DNA from: Mortierella sp. BCC40632
Lineage: Eukaryota; Mortierellomycota; Mortierellomycetes; Mortierellales; Mortierellaceae
Length of the DNA stretch: 64,000 nt
Direction: 5' to 3'
NCBI GenBank assembly: GCA_011634665.1
Contig: WAEK01000003.1
Coordinates: forward strand, 3,442,782 to 3,506,781
Shown piece by piece: positions 44,138 to 54,389 of the stretch. A model generated the notes under the pieces. The model made no database searches. It worked only from the letters and a program-made list of their open reading frames with translations, and was not told the origin of the DNA. Position numbers and translations under genes: made by a program. How positions within the stretch are numbered: position 1 is the stretch's first letter; each line of letters opens with the position of its first letter.

Positions 44138-47100
44138 TTGTCTCTCAAGGACGCAGAACGGACTCTGCTGACATTCATTGGCTCTGTGAATGGTCACCCA
44201 GCAAAAATATTGATCGACGGTGGTGGTGCTGAAGGTAATGTCATCAGCTACTCTTTTCAGAAAGAAACACTCCATTCCCACCACCTCAATCGACCCTATC
44301 CCTATTGTCCTCTCCCAAACGGCTCTGCATCATTCGCGGCGAATGCATGCACTATTCAACTACAACGAGACAAGTATGATGACTTCATCGATGCAATCGA
44401 ATACAAGTTATCAAAAGTACGACTTAATCCTCGGAAAACCTTTGGCTCACACGGATCAACCCCGTATCAACTGGCAGACAAACGACTTACACTTCCGACA
44501 CAATGGCAATAAGGTATTCTGGTGCTGTTCGGAGTCAGACGCCCCATCACTTACCCGTACCACCGATGAATTTGTCTTGAGCCCCATCAACTTCCACTCC
44601 ATGATGACCCAACCAGGAAGTGAGGTATTTATGGCACTGGTCAACCTCGCTCCCAATGAGGCAGAAAAAGAGACACCTCCTGAAGTGACCCCGATCCTGG
44701 AAGAGTACTCCGACGTGTTTCCCAAAACACTTCCTGATGGCCTCCCACCGGACAGAGGCGACGAAATGCACATCGAGACTGACCCAACAGCCGACCCCCT
44801 GTTCGACCTGTTATTCGTCTTTCAATTGCCGAACTGGATGAGCTTCGTAAGCAACTTGATGAGCTATTGAAAAAGGGATTCATCAAGCCAAGTACTTCTC
44901 CATATGGTGCCCCTGTCCTTTTTGTGAAGAAGAAAGAAGGTACATTGCGTATGTGTGTCGACTACCGGGGATTGAACCGTATCACAAAAGAAAAACAGGC
45001 ACCCTCTTCCACGCATCGATGAGCTCATCGATAGGATCCGAGACTCCAAGTACTTTTACCAAGCTGGATCTAATGTCTGGCTATCACCAACAGCGCATCT
45101 ATGGCCCTCATACGCACAAGACGGCTTTCCGATGCAGATATGGCCACTTTGAATTTAATGTTATTCCTTTTGGATTGACCAACGCCCCTGCTGCTTTCTC
45201 GGCAATGATGCGAAAGGCTATGGACCCACTTCTCGACAAATGCATTGTTATTTATCTTGACGACATTCTAATATTCTCCAAGACAAAAGAAGACCACCTA
45301 GAACACATCCGAAAAAGTCCTTGAATTACTCCGCAAGAATAGACTTTATGCAAAAGCTCAGCAAATGTTCATTCCTTCAAGAAGAGACCGAGTTCCTCGG
45401 CCATATCATCTCCAAGGACGGTATCAAGCCCAACGGTGGTTTGATCAAGGCTATCCAGGAATGGCCTACCCCTGAGAAGCAGAAAGACGTACAACAGTTC
45501 ATTGGTCTTGCTCAGTTTTATCAGCAATACATCAAAGGGTTTGCTGACATTGCTCTACCACTAACAGCACTACTCGGAGAAGGAAAACCGTTCAAGTGGG
45601 GAGATGAGGAGAACAAGGCTTTCCTCTCGCTCAAAGACGTCATGACTAAAGCACCAGTTCTCATTATTTACGACCCTGATCGCGCAACCATTGTGGAAAC
45701 TGACGCTTCTGGATTCGCCGTGGCAGCCGTATTACTCAAAAGGACGATTCAGGACAATGGAGACCAGTTGCCTTCACCTCAAAGAAAATGAACTCTGCCG
45801 AACGCAATTATCCAACACATGAACAGGAGCTATTGGCCGTTGTCCATGCACTTAGAACTTGGCGCTATTATTTGGATGGAAAGAAGTTCACTGTCAACAC
45901 CGATCACGCCACTCTCCGCCACTTTCCAACCCAGCCCAAACTCACCAAAAGACAGGCCCGATGGATGGAGCTATTACAAGAGTATGATTTCCAATTCCGC
46001 TATAAGCGTGGAGCCGACAACATTGTTCCTGATGCTCTATCACGACGCCCCGATCTAAAAAATGACCCGCCCTGTACAATTAATTCAGTGGAGGTCTCGC
46101 TTGACCCAGGTATTAGGCAGCGCCTGATAGAAGGCTATATGACCGATCCTTGTCTGAAGTCGATCTATGAAAGCTGCCTCCAGGGAAGTCCACCCCCCAC
46201 GCTACCATCTGAAGAAGGATTTGCTTTTATGTTTTACGCCGGGGTGACACCTTGCTATGTATTCCTCGCAAAGCTGACATTCGTCTCGATCTATTGCATG
46301 ATGCCCACGACTCTGCCATAGCAGGACACTTGGGATTCGACAAGACATATGACAAGATAAGAAGGATTGCCTTCTGGCCCAAGATCGCGAGGGACACCAG
46401 GCTTTATGTGCAATCGTGTGAGAGCTGTCAGCGCAATAAGCCTAGCAACCATCGACCAGTAGGACTACTCCAACCCTTGACAGTACCCGGACAACGATGG
46501 GAAACCGTGACAATGGACTTTGCAGTTAATCTACCCAAGACTCCTCGAGGATATGACGCAATCGCAGTATTTGTTGATAAATTGTCGAAGCAAGTCCACT
46601 TTGCCCCTTGTAAGACTACGGATACAGCAGCCGATACTGCAAGGATATTTTTCGACAATATATTCAGACTACACGGGATGCCTACGACCATTGTCTCAGA
46701 CCGCGACACCAAGTTCTGCAGTCACTTCTGGCAGGAACTGCACAAGCTCATGAATGTTAAGTTGGCTATGTCGACAGCTTTCCACCCCCAGACAGATGGA
46801 CAGTCGGAGCGAGCAATTAGGACACTCTCATCAATACTACGAGCATTTGTCGATCAAAAGCAGACCAACTGGGACCTCTTTTTGTCTGCTGCCGAATTTG
46901 CATACAACAACTCGGTCAACCCTACCACTGGATACTCGCCCTTCTTCTTGACCATGGGCTGCCACCCCTAGACTCCCCTCATCTCTTCTCCAACCTACGG
47001 AAACCAGTGTACCAAGTGTGGATGACTTTGTCAACGCTCAGTCCTCCAGCCTCCAAATAGCCCAGGAAAATATCCGTTTGGCACAAGAGAACCAGGAGTG

Positions 47101-47581
47101 GAATGCAAATACAAAGCGTGTGGACCATGACTACAAAGTTGGTGATATGATCATGCTGAACGCAGAGAACATCACCATCCCAGCATACAGCACAAGATCA
47201 TCGAAAAAGCTGCAACAGCGCTTTATTGGACCATTCCCCCTCCTGGAAAAGCACTCACCTGTTACTTTCAAGGTTGAACTGCCTCCTGCCATGAAAATCC
47301 ACGATGTCTTCCATGTGGACAGGTTCAGACACTACCACCCTTCACCAGAGGACCTTGGAGCTAGGACTCCTCCACGACCTGACCCCGAGATAGTCGACGG
47401 CGAAGAGGAGTACGAGGTAGAAGAAGTGTTGGAGTACCGAAGGCACAGGAGGCAACACCAATTCCTAGTTCGCTGGAAGGGATACACTAGAGAAGACGAT
47501 ACCTGGGAACCAGTCAAGAACCTAGAGCATTGCCCCGATCTAGTAGAAAAATTTAAAAAAGATAATGGGTTGGATTTTTAA
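44138..47581 (+). CDS. Element B Pol: protease, RT, RNase H, integrase, chromodomain; frame-broken
   Basis: Protease-like [20 protein letters not shown] (44160) with GG in place of the usual [60 protein letters not shown] and the catalytic [13 protein letters not shown] (45250). RNase [14 protein letters not shown] and [13 protein letters not shown]. Integrase: [71 protein letters not shown]. Chromodomain: [20 protein letters not shown] then [14 protein letters not shown], ending GLDF-stop at 47581. A frame change with stop occurs at CACCCCTAG (46965-46973), and others near 44500, 44830 and 45010. Confidence 0.85.
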
Positions 47582-47591
47582 AAGGGAAAGG

Positions 47592-47661
47592 TGTACCAGT
47601 ATAAATAGACCCTCCCTCCCCCTCTAATAAACAGCAGCTCTTCTGACCCCTTACTGTTGCA
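47592..47661 (+). repeat. 3' LTR of element B, 70 bp
   Basis: Base-for-base the same as 42611-42680 by eye; followed by the GGATG duplication. Confidence 0.93.
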
Positions 47662-47666
47662 GGATG

Positions 47667-50654
47667 GGATACGGGGATGGTAGCCCATGTTCAAAAAGAA
47701 GGGAGAGTAACCAGTTGTTGGGTTGACCGAGTTGTTGTATCCAAATTCGAGTGAAGGTAATGAAAGATCCCAGTTTGTCTGTTGTTGATCTATGACAGAC
47801 CGGAGCATCGTTGTGAGAGTTTGGATTGCGCGTTCTGATTGTCCATCTGTTTGGGGGTGGTGTGCAGTTGACATGGCTAGTCTTGTGTCCATTAGTCGAT
47901 GTAACTCCTGCCAGAACTGACTAGTAAACTTTGTATCCCGATCTGACACAATAGTTGTTGGCATTCCATGAAGTCGGAAGACATTTTTGAAGAAGCAATG
48001 GGCCACGTCAACAGCTGTGTCAGTTGTTCTACTTGGTGCAAAGTGGGCCTGCTTTTGATAGTTTGTCGACAAAAACTGTGATTGCATCGAATCCTCTCTC
48101 TCTGTTCGTGGTAATTGAACGACAAAATCCATTGTTACTGTTTCCCATCGCTGATCTGGGATTGGAAGTGGATGGAGGAGTCCTGTTGGTGCACGATTGC
48201 TATGTTTGTTCCTTTGGCAACTCTCACAAGTTCTGACGTACGTCCTGATATCATTGACTATCTGTGGCCAGAATGCAAAGCGTCTCAAGTTGTCGTAGGT
48301 TTTATCGAATCCCAAGTGTCCTGCTATGGCTGAGTCGTGTGCATCATGGATAAGTGAGTGGCGGATGTCAGCATTCCTGGGGATACAAATTACTGATTTG
48401 CCTCGTCGTAGTACGTGGAGTAGGCCATCGAATATAGCATATCCTTGAGGTGGTTGTCCTTTCATGCAGCTGTAATAAATAGGCCATAAACGGCTGTCGT
48501 CTCTGTAGCTAAGGATGAGTCGTTTTCGAAGATCGCGGTCCAGAGCTATTTCCATGGAATTAAAATCGACAGGTTGGGGTAGGGAGTGGTCAGGTCGGGG
48601 GAGAGAGCGTCTGATACGATGTTTTCCGATCCTTTCTTGTACTTGAAGGTGAAGTCGTACTCCTGAAGGAGTTCCATCCAACGAGCTTGGCGACGGGTGA
48701 GCTTCGGTTGTGTAGGAAAGTGTCGTAGGGTAGCATGATCGGTGTATACAATGAAATGTGTTCCATCGAGATAGTATCGCCATGTTTTCAGGGGGCATGT
48801 ACAACTGCCAACAGTTCCTGCTCATGTGTTGGATAGTTCCTTTCTGCTGAGTTCATTTTGCGAGACGTGAAGGCGACTGGTCGTGACTCTCCATTTTTGT
48901 CTATCTGAAATAGGACAGCTCCCACAGCAAATCCAGATGCATCTGTCTCCACGGATGTAGTCAATTCAGGGTCAAATATCCTGAGGACTGGTGCTTCACT
49001 AACAGCTTTTTGAGGGCGATAAAGGCTGACTCATGGCTGTCATTCCATTCGAAGGGGACGTCGTCTCCTAAGAGAGATGTCAGGGGCAGAGCTATCTGAG
49101 CAAAGTTGTTGACATAGTTATGGTAGAACTGAGCGAGGCCGATGAACTGTTGAACTTCCTTTTGCTTTGTTGGTCGAGGCCATTCTCTGATAGCTTTGAC
49201 GAGTCCAGCGTTTGTTTGAATGCCATCCTTGGTGAGAATGTGTCCCAAAACTCCGTTTGTTGTTGTAGAAATGAACATTTGCTGAGCTTTGCGTAGAGGC
49301 CGTGCTTCCTGAAGAGAGAGAGAACTGTTCGTAGATGGTCCAGGTGTTCTTTCTTGGATTTAGAGTAGATTAGCACGTCGTCTAAGTAAGCTACAACAAT
49401 TTCGTCCAAGACAGGGTTCAAGACGGTGCGCATCATTGAAGAGAAGGAAGCTGGGGCGTTTGTCAGACCAAAAAGGAACAACATTAAATTCATAATGTCC
49501 ATATCGGCAACGGAAGGCTGTTTTGTGGGTATGCGGTTCGTAGACTCGTTGTTGATGGTATCCTGATAAGAGGTCGAGTTTCGAGAAATACTTGGCACCT
49601 CTGAATCTGTCAATCAACTCGTCAATTCGAGGCAGAGGGTGGCGGTTCTTTTTGGTGATTCGGTTGAGACCTCTGTAATCCACACACATTCTGAGGGTTC
49701 CTTCCTTTTGCGAACGAATAGGACGGGAGCGCCATAGGGTGATGTGCTAGGCTTAATGAACCCTTTTTTCAACAGGTCGTCTAACTGCTTTTTAGTTCAT
49801 CAAGTTCAGCGATTGAAAGTCGAATGACAGGTCGGACAGGTGGATCGGCGGTAGGGTCGGTCTCAATTCGCATTGCATCTCCTCTGTCTGGTGGGAGTCC
49901 ATCAGGGGAGAGAGTCGGGAAATACATCAGGGAACTCTTCCATAACTATTTTTCGGATTTCAGGGTCAGCATTTTCCAAGGGGTTGGTGACAGGCTTGAC
50001 ATTTCCTTCTTTGAGTAGGGCAATAAAGACTTCACTACCAGGAAGGGCGGCGATGGTGTTGAAGTGCATGTGGCTAAGGAGGAGTCCACCAGAGGTTGTC
50101 GTTACTGAAGTGGGTTTGAAGCCGCGACATGTCCAGTGAACTGTCTTTCCGTTGTGATCAAAGACTAGTTTGTTCGTCTGCCAGTTGATATTCGGGTTGA
50201 TGTCAGTGAGCCAGGGTTTACCGAGGATGATGTCGTATTTTTGGAGGTCATAAGCGATAGTGTCTACCGTGTCAGTGTAATTATCGCGTGCAAGTGTAAT
50301 GGTTGCCGTGTGGGATGTCGTAGATGAAGAGCCGTTAGGGAGGAGGACTGGGATGGGGTTGCACGACTTTACGGGGATCGAGTGTTGGGATAAAAATCGT
50401 TTGCTGATAACATTCATTTCAGCCCCGCCATCGATTAAAATCTTTGCAGGGTGGTTGTTGACTGCGCCGATGAAAGTAAGGAGTCGTTGTTGAGCCTTTG
50501 CAATAGTGAAGCTATGAAGACCCAATCCTTTCTTTTTCTTCGGTTTGTGTGTTGACTCTGGCGATGGGTCTAGCTGTAATTCAGGAGCAGGTGGGTCCAG
50601 GTCCACTTTGTCACTAATACAAGCCTTCTCCTCAGTCTTTGACGACGTTGGCAT
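47667..50654 (-). CDS. Element A Pol: protease, RT, RNase H and integrase core; frame-broken
   Basis: Minus strand. Protease-like [20 protein letters not shown] followed by GGAEMNVIS (50490-50400). [57 protein letters not shown] and [14 protein letters not shown] (49400). RNase H between about 48980 and 48600. Integrase: [83 protein letters not shown] up to the B insertion. The RT frame breaks at a T5 run (CCTTTTTGG near 49470); element B has T4 at the same place and reads through. Confidence 0.85.
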
Positions 50655-50853
50655 TGGTTCATGGATGTTTGTGTGGGCCTTGGTTGGGTCGTGAGTATTA
50701 TTGTCATTATTTTTCTGAGGAGTGGACGAAGTAGAGTTGAATACTTTTTTTTTATTTTTATTCGCTTGAGAACTTAACTCTGGTCTTGGAACACTCCCCT
50801 GATCCAGGTGGATGGGAGGAGAGGGGTTTCAGCAACTAAGCCCTGGACTGATC

Positions 50854-51748
50854 TTAATTGCTGGGGCCTTTTCCCTGCTCGGGCTGAGGGGGAGAGGTCT
50901 CTTCGGATTCTATGTTGTTGAAACGTTTTCCACTGCGACATTCGTTAGCCATATGTCCATCCTTGCGGCAGCGGAAGCAAGCTCCTCGTTGGCGGAGTCG
51001 CTCGCGTTCTTGTGGCGATAGTTTGGGTGTTGATGAGGGGCGGGAAGAGAACTGTCGACGAAGGGCGTTAAGTTCGGTCCTGAGGTTATCAATTTCCATA
51101 GCCATCGGGTCTTTTTGAGTGCTGTTGGAACCGGAGGGGGAAGAGGGACCATGGTGATTATCGTGGGAGAAATAACTGGAGGGGTAGAGGATATCGTGGA
51201 CGATTGTTGCCTCGGTGATTGCTTTTTTCAAGGGTCTTGGGTTGGCGTAGTCGAACCTGTTTAGAAGTTTCTGGATCGAGGCCACGAAGAAACCGGAAAA
51301 GTGAAGCGTCCTTGTCTTCCTTTGGGATGAGACGAAGGTATCTTCTGAACTCATTTGTATATTCAGCGACGCCTCTTTTTCCTTGGATCAGATTTTCCAA
51401 CTTTAAACGAGCAGCGTGGACAGCATCAGGAGGCGTGAACCTTGCGATAAACGAAGCGCGGAAATTCTCCCAGGGGGTGTCAATCTTGATCTCAGATGTG
51501 CGCCACCAAGAGCGTGCGTCTTTTGTGAGGGCAAGTACAAAGTACCGAACCCAAAGATTCTTGGAGAGCTGTAAGACAGTGAAATACTCTTCATAGCTAT
51601 CGGCAAAATTTAGACACTCTTCAGCATCGATAATGCCACTAAAGGGCTCGGGCTTGGGCGGTTTGAGGACGGCGGCAAGGGTTCTTGCTTGATCATTCGC
51701 GGCCAATCCTTGAAGAATGGAGGCGGAGGCGTCGGCTTCTTGGCTCAT
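50854..51748 (-). CDS. Element A Gag, frame-broken
   Basis: Starts MSQEADASASILQGLAANDQ; the capsid part reads AEECLNFADSYEEYFTVLQL, DARSWWRTSEIKIDTPWENF, LIQGKRGVAEYTNEFRRYLR. The frame changes at an A6 run near 51227 and continues AITEATIVHDILYPSSYF to a zinc knuckle CFRCRKDGHMANEC near 50960. Unlike element B's Gag it has no sequence similarity obvious by eye in the capsid part, although the Pol proteins are close. Confidence 0.8.
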
Positions 51749-51895
51749 GATGGAAAGGGAAGAAAAATAATCGGAAAGGGGGTCTTGATCTTGGGGTACT
51801 TGGGTTGGAGTCGTGGGGTCCGAGGGGTGGCAGGGTTTCGAGGGGGGAGTCGGTGTCAGAGGGGTCGGTGGAAAGAGATTGTACCTTTGCTGCCA

Positions 51896-52079
51896 TGCAA
51901 CAGTCAGAGGCCAGGGGAGTCTTTGGTTTGGGCAGTTTATTGCTAAAGATTAAAGTAATGAGAAAGCTAACTATTTATACAAGTGGTTTGGTGGCAAATG
52001 GAAGGGGGCGCGGCAGTGGTGGCAACTGGACAGTCACAAATAGTGGCAAAGGGCGCAGCTTGAAGAGGACACTGTCGCA
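51896..52079 (-). repeat. 5' LTR of element A
   Basis: 184 bp; one extra G (CCAGGGGAGT versus CCAGGGAGT) relative to the other LTR. Confidence 0.92.
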
Positions 52080-52628
52080 CCGTGCCTTAATCGACTTCCA
52101 GTCAAGACCATTTTTAGCCATGTCTTTGACCCACTTGAGCTCTATCCCACTTAATGGCAACCTTGATCTGGCCTTTGGTGAATCGTCGTGGTTATGGCGC
52201 CAATGGTATTCCACTTCTATTGCATCTTGGTCCCGTAGTTTTCGCATTCTGATTCTGGCTGGACATCCACTACCAACAGATGCCCGGCTAATTTGTAACA
52301 GCGAGACAGGACGGTGCCTTCGACAACAGAACCGAAAGCTCCAATCGTACAATGGTGGTCTTCCAACAGACCCTGAAATCTTCGTATGAGTTGGGAGCGG
52401 ATCGTTGGCATTCTCCCTTTTTGTGGGGATGTGTCGAAGTCCTCCTTCGGTTCTCCATTGCCATTGTACAGCAACTCGCTCGGCGTGCCAGAAGGTCTTG
52501 AATTCCTCGCCCGTGAATACTGTCTTCCACACATCTTCCGTCTTGGGGAATGAGAAGGGCTCGGCGAAATTACGGGGGTCGAAATCGTCCGCTATCAGGA
52601 AGACGTCTCTAACCCTCAAAACACTCAT

Positions 52629-52711
52629 GGCTGTTTGAGGTAATCGAAAGGGAAGTGGGACAGGAGAGAGGGATAAAGTGCAAGGAGGAAACCAGGTTCC
52701 AAAAAAAATAA

Positions 52712-52742
<31 letters not shown>

Positions 52743-52899
52743 AAATCTCCGATTCCACCCGATCTCGATACTAATTGGTGGAAGAATCGCTTCTAGTGTA
52801 GCCAGTCATATTGACCTCAGGTTAGGACGGGAAGATGGTCACCATTGGGAACTAGGCGTTTAATGTCAATATAATGCAATAAAAACATACCGCGCTCCA
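52629..52899. other. Short region between MULE start and Myb/SANT-like gene
   Basis: Contains an A30 run at 52711-52740; no gene. Confidence 0.5.
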
Positions 52900-53985
52900 C
52901 TAGGTTGATTGGGACTGGAATGATCGATCTTGTTGCTGAAGAAGTTTCTCAAGTTCCTTTTCCTTGGACAACGCCCTCTTCTTCTCTTTCCCTTGAAATA
53001 TCGCTGCATTAATTTCAGCAAGGCGGATCGTTTTCCTGAGTTCGATCTCTGCCATCTCTGTTTCTTTCTTGGCGTCGATCTCATATTGAACCAGCGTGCT
53101 CAAAGCTTTGAAAATCTCACTGATAGGCTTGTGAAGTTGCTCAGTGAACCTCCTGTCGCCCTTTGATCGTTCATCTTGGTTTACCTGTAGTGCTGCTCGA
53201 TTGATTGAACGACCTTGGAATCCAATACTCCTCAAGGGCTCGTCTTCATCCTCCTCGACTTCATCGATATCACTGTCCACTACGACCGTAGCAGGGCGCT
53301 TCTCTGCTTGTTTTTGCTCAGTTCTCGTATTCGTATCATCTTCATCCTCTTCACCCCCTTCATCCGAACAATGCCAGGTGCTGCCTGTCTGCTGAGAACC
53401 ATCAGAAATAATACCGCTGTCGAAGTTGCTAGATAGATCGGTATTAATACTTGAACCATCGTTCCACACCGAAGCCCATACTGGCTCTAATAAGTAGTAA
53501 TGAGCATATTTCTTCTTGACCGCTTCCTGCCGAGTCGGCTCGTCCATATTAACTAAAATTGGGGAATATCGAAGACGATGCGCAAGCTTAAAATACTGGG
53601 ACATTTTGGCAATCTTGTTCTTGATCTTCCACTCATCAACCACAAATCCAACATGCTCCTTTTGCTGGTTGAACTCATACGCAAGCTGACGATGAACAGC
53701 CGCTTTCGTCCTATATCGAGCTCCCTGCTGAGTATTGCTTTCCTTGCGGACCTGTAGAGGGAGATAAACGTCTGGATCCGTGAGCCTTTTAGCTAGCCAT
53801 AGCTCTCTGCTGCCTTGGAAAAGCGAGTCTTCTACACTAGTTCTCGCGCCCTTGGAAGGTGGGGGAGGGGATTCATCAGAAGATAACATCCTGCGCTTAG
53901 TTGCATTCGTCATAGCGGTGATTGCCCTTGGAACGTTGGGACCTGAAGCTGCTCTCTCTTTTCCTGATACAGGTGGGGGAGTCAT
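52900..53985 (-). CDS. Myb/SANT-like (trihelix-type) hypothetical protein, 361 aa
   Basis: A single open frame from ATG 53985 (MTPPPVSGKERAASG) to TAG 52902. Residues ~60-170 look like a Myb/SANT-type DNA-binding module: SRELWLAKRLTDPDVYLPLQ, RTKAAVHRQLAYEFNQQKEH, VDEWKIKNKIAKMSQYFKLA. A strongly acidic centre (DEGGEEDEDDTN, DIDEVEEDEDEP) is followed by a C-terminal coiled coil rich in Lys and Glu (ALSKEKELEKLLQQQ). It is on the same strand as, and immediately upstream of, the MULE transposase, so it may be a second gene of that element, as Myb-like proteins accompany transposases in other superfamilies. The frame stays open upstream to the D insertion at 54101, so the true start could be earlier. 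Confidence 0.6.
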   Translation of the reverse strand: MTPPPVSGKERAASGPNVPRAITAMTNATKRRMLSSDESPPPPSKGARTSVEDSLFQGSRELWLAKRLTDPDVYLPLQVRKESNTQQGARYRTKAAVHRQLAYEFNQQKEHVGFVVDEWKIKNKIAKMSQYFKLAHRLRYSPILVNMDEPTRQEAVKKKYAHYYLLEPVWASVWNDGSSINTDLSSNFDSGIISDGSQQTGSTWHCSDEGGEEDEDDTNTRTEQKQAEKRPATVVVDSDIDEVEEDEDEPLRSIGFQGRSINRAALQVNQDERSKGDRRFTEQLHKPISEIFKALSTLVQYEIDAKKETEMAEIELRKTIRLAEINAAIFQGKEKKRALSKEKELEKLLQQQDRSFQSQST

Positions 53986-54101
53986 GGACGATAAAGTCGA
54001 CTTGGCTCTGCTGTTGAAATGAACAAAACGGTGTGGCAGCCATTCATGATTGAGACACAATGTTGGTGGATCATCAAGATGGGAGCTTGTGACCTGTGGC
54101 T

Positions 54102-54113
54102 TGTCATGGGTTC
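54102..54113 (-). repeat. Outer 12 bp of the element D 3' LTR, cut off by C1
   Basis: TGTCATGGGTTC; continues at 59366 after element C1. GGTTC is duplicated by C1 (54109-54113, 59361-59365). Confidence 0.75.
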
Positions 54114-54380
54114 TGTAACAAGGCAAGAGGAATAGGGAAGGAGAAGAACAAGGACAGGGACTAGGACAAAGGCTAGGGACAAGAAGTGAGTTACTAACTG
54201 ACGTTTATTGAGAAAGAAAGAGAGGAAATAAATACTAGAGAAGATATGTAGAAAAAGGGGTGAACCCTTTCCATGGAGCGCGGCAATGGGGGAAGAAAAT
54301 TCGTGTCCGTCCGTACAGATCGAAACATTCCAGCAAGGACATTCTCAAAGAGACGCACCAAGGTAGCATACTCTTTGACA
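54114..54380 (-). repeat. 3' LTR of C1
   Basis: 267 bp, TGTAACAAGG...CTTTGACA on the plus strand. Confidence 0.93.
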
Positions 54381-54389
54381 CTCCCCCTC

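Larger units (their letters stand above)
42611..47661 (+). mobile_element. Ty3/gypsy chromodomain retrotransposon B with 70-bp LTRs
   Basis: 5051 bp, plus strand, inserted in the integrase of element A with GGATG duplications. LTRs 42611-42680 and 47592-47661 look identical and only 70 bp long. Primer-binding site TGGCAGCAAAGG follows the 5' LTR at 42681; polypurine tract AAAAGGGAAAGG (47580-47591) precedes the 3' LTR. A second copy starts at 63902. Despite identical LTRs the polyprotein is broken by several frame changes. Confidence 0.93.
41807..52079 (-). mobile_element. Ty3/gypsy chromodomain retrotransposon A (hosts element B)
   Basis: Two near-identical LTRs (41807-41989 and 51896-52079) in a TG...CA frame, flanked by the five-base duplication CCGTG (41802-41806, 52080-52084). 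On the minus strand the 5' LTR is followed directly by a primer-binding site TGGCAGCAAAGG and the 3' LTR is preceded by the polypurine tract AAAAGGGGAAGG. Without B the element is about 5.2 kb. It sits in an exon of the MULE gene. One G more in one LTR is the only difference I saw between them, so the insertion is young. Confidence 0.92.
32564..52628 (-). pseudogene. MULE (Mutator-like) transposase gene, split by two nested insertions
   Basis: Read on the minus strand: exon 52628-52080 | LTR element A | 41801-41772, 41679-41437, 41355-41171, 41072-40880 | Fanzor element | 33737-33520, 33440-33162, 33088-32564. N-terminus has a FAR1/WRKY-GCM1-type zinc finger (YDWSFRFCCRRH, GCPARIRMRKL, EVEYHWRHNHDD). 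The DDE core shows ILCMDSTHKAV (Asp), KFMIDCSIAETEALK (Asp) and CLFHVGQAWERKL. The C-terminus has the SWIM zinc finger CTCNDYVRHKEPCKH and a coiled coil. After removing both insertions the exon junction SIKAR|LRLDNWILRQ is in frame and all introns are 55-98 bp GT-AG. The Fanzor element sits in an intron; element A interrupts an exon and inactivates the gene. Confidence 0.85.
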
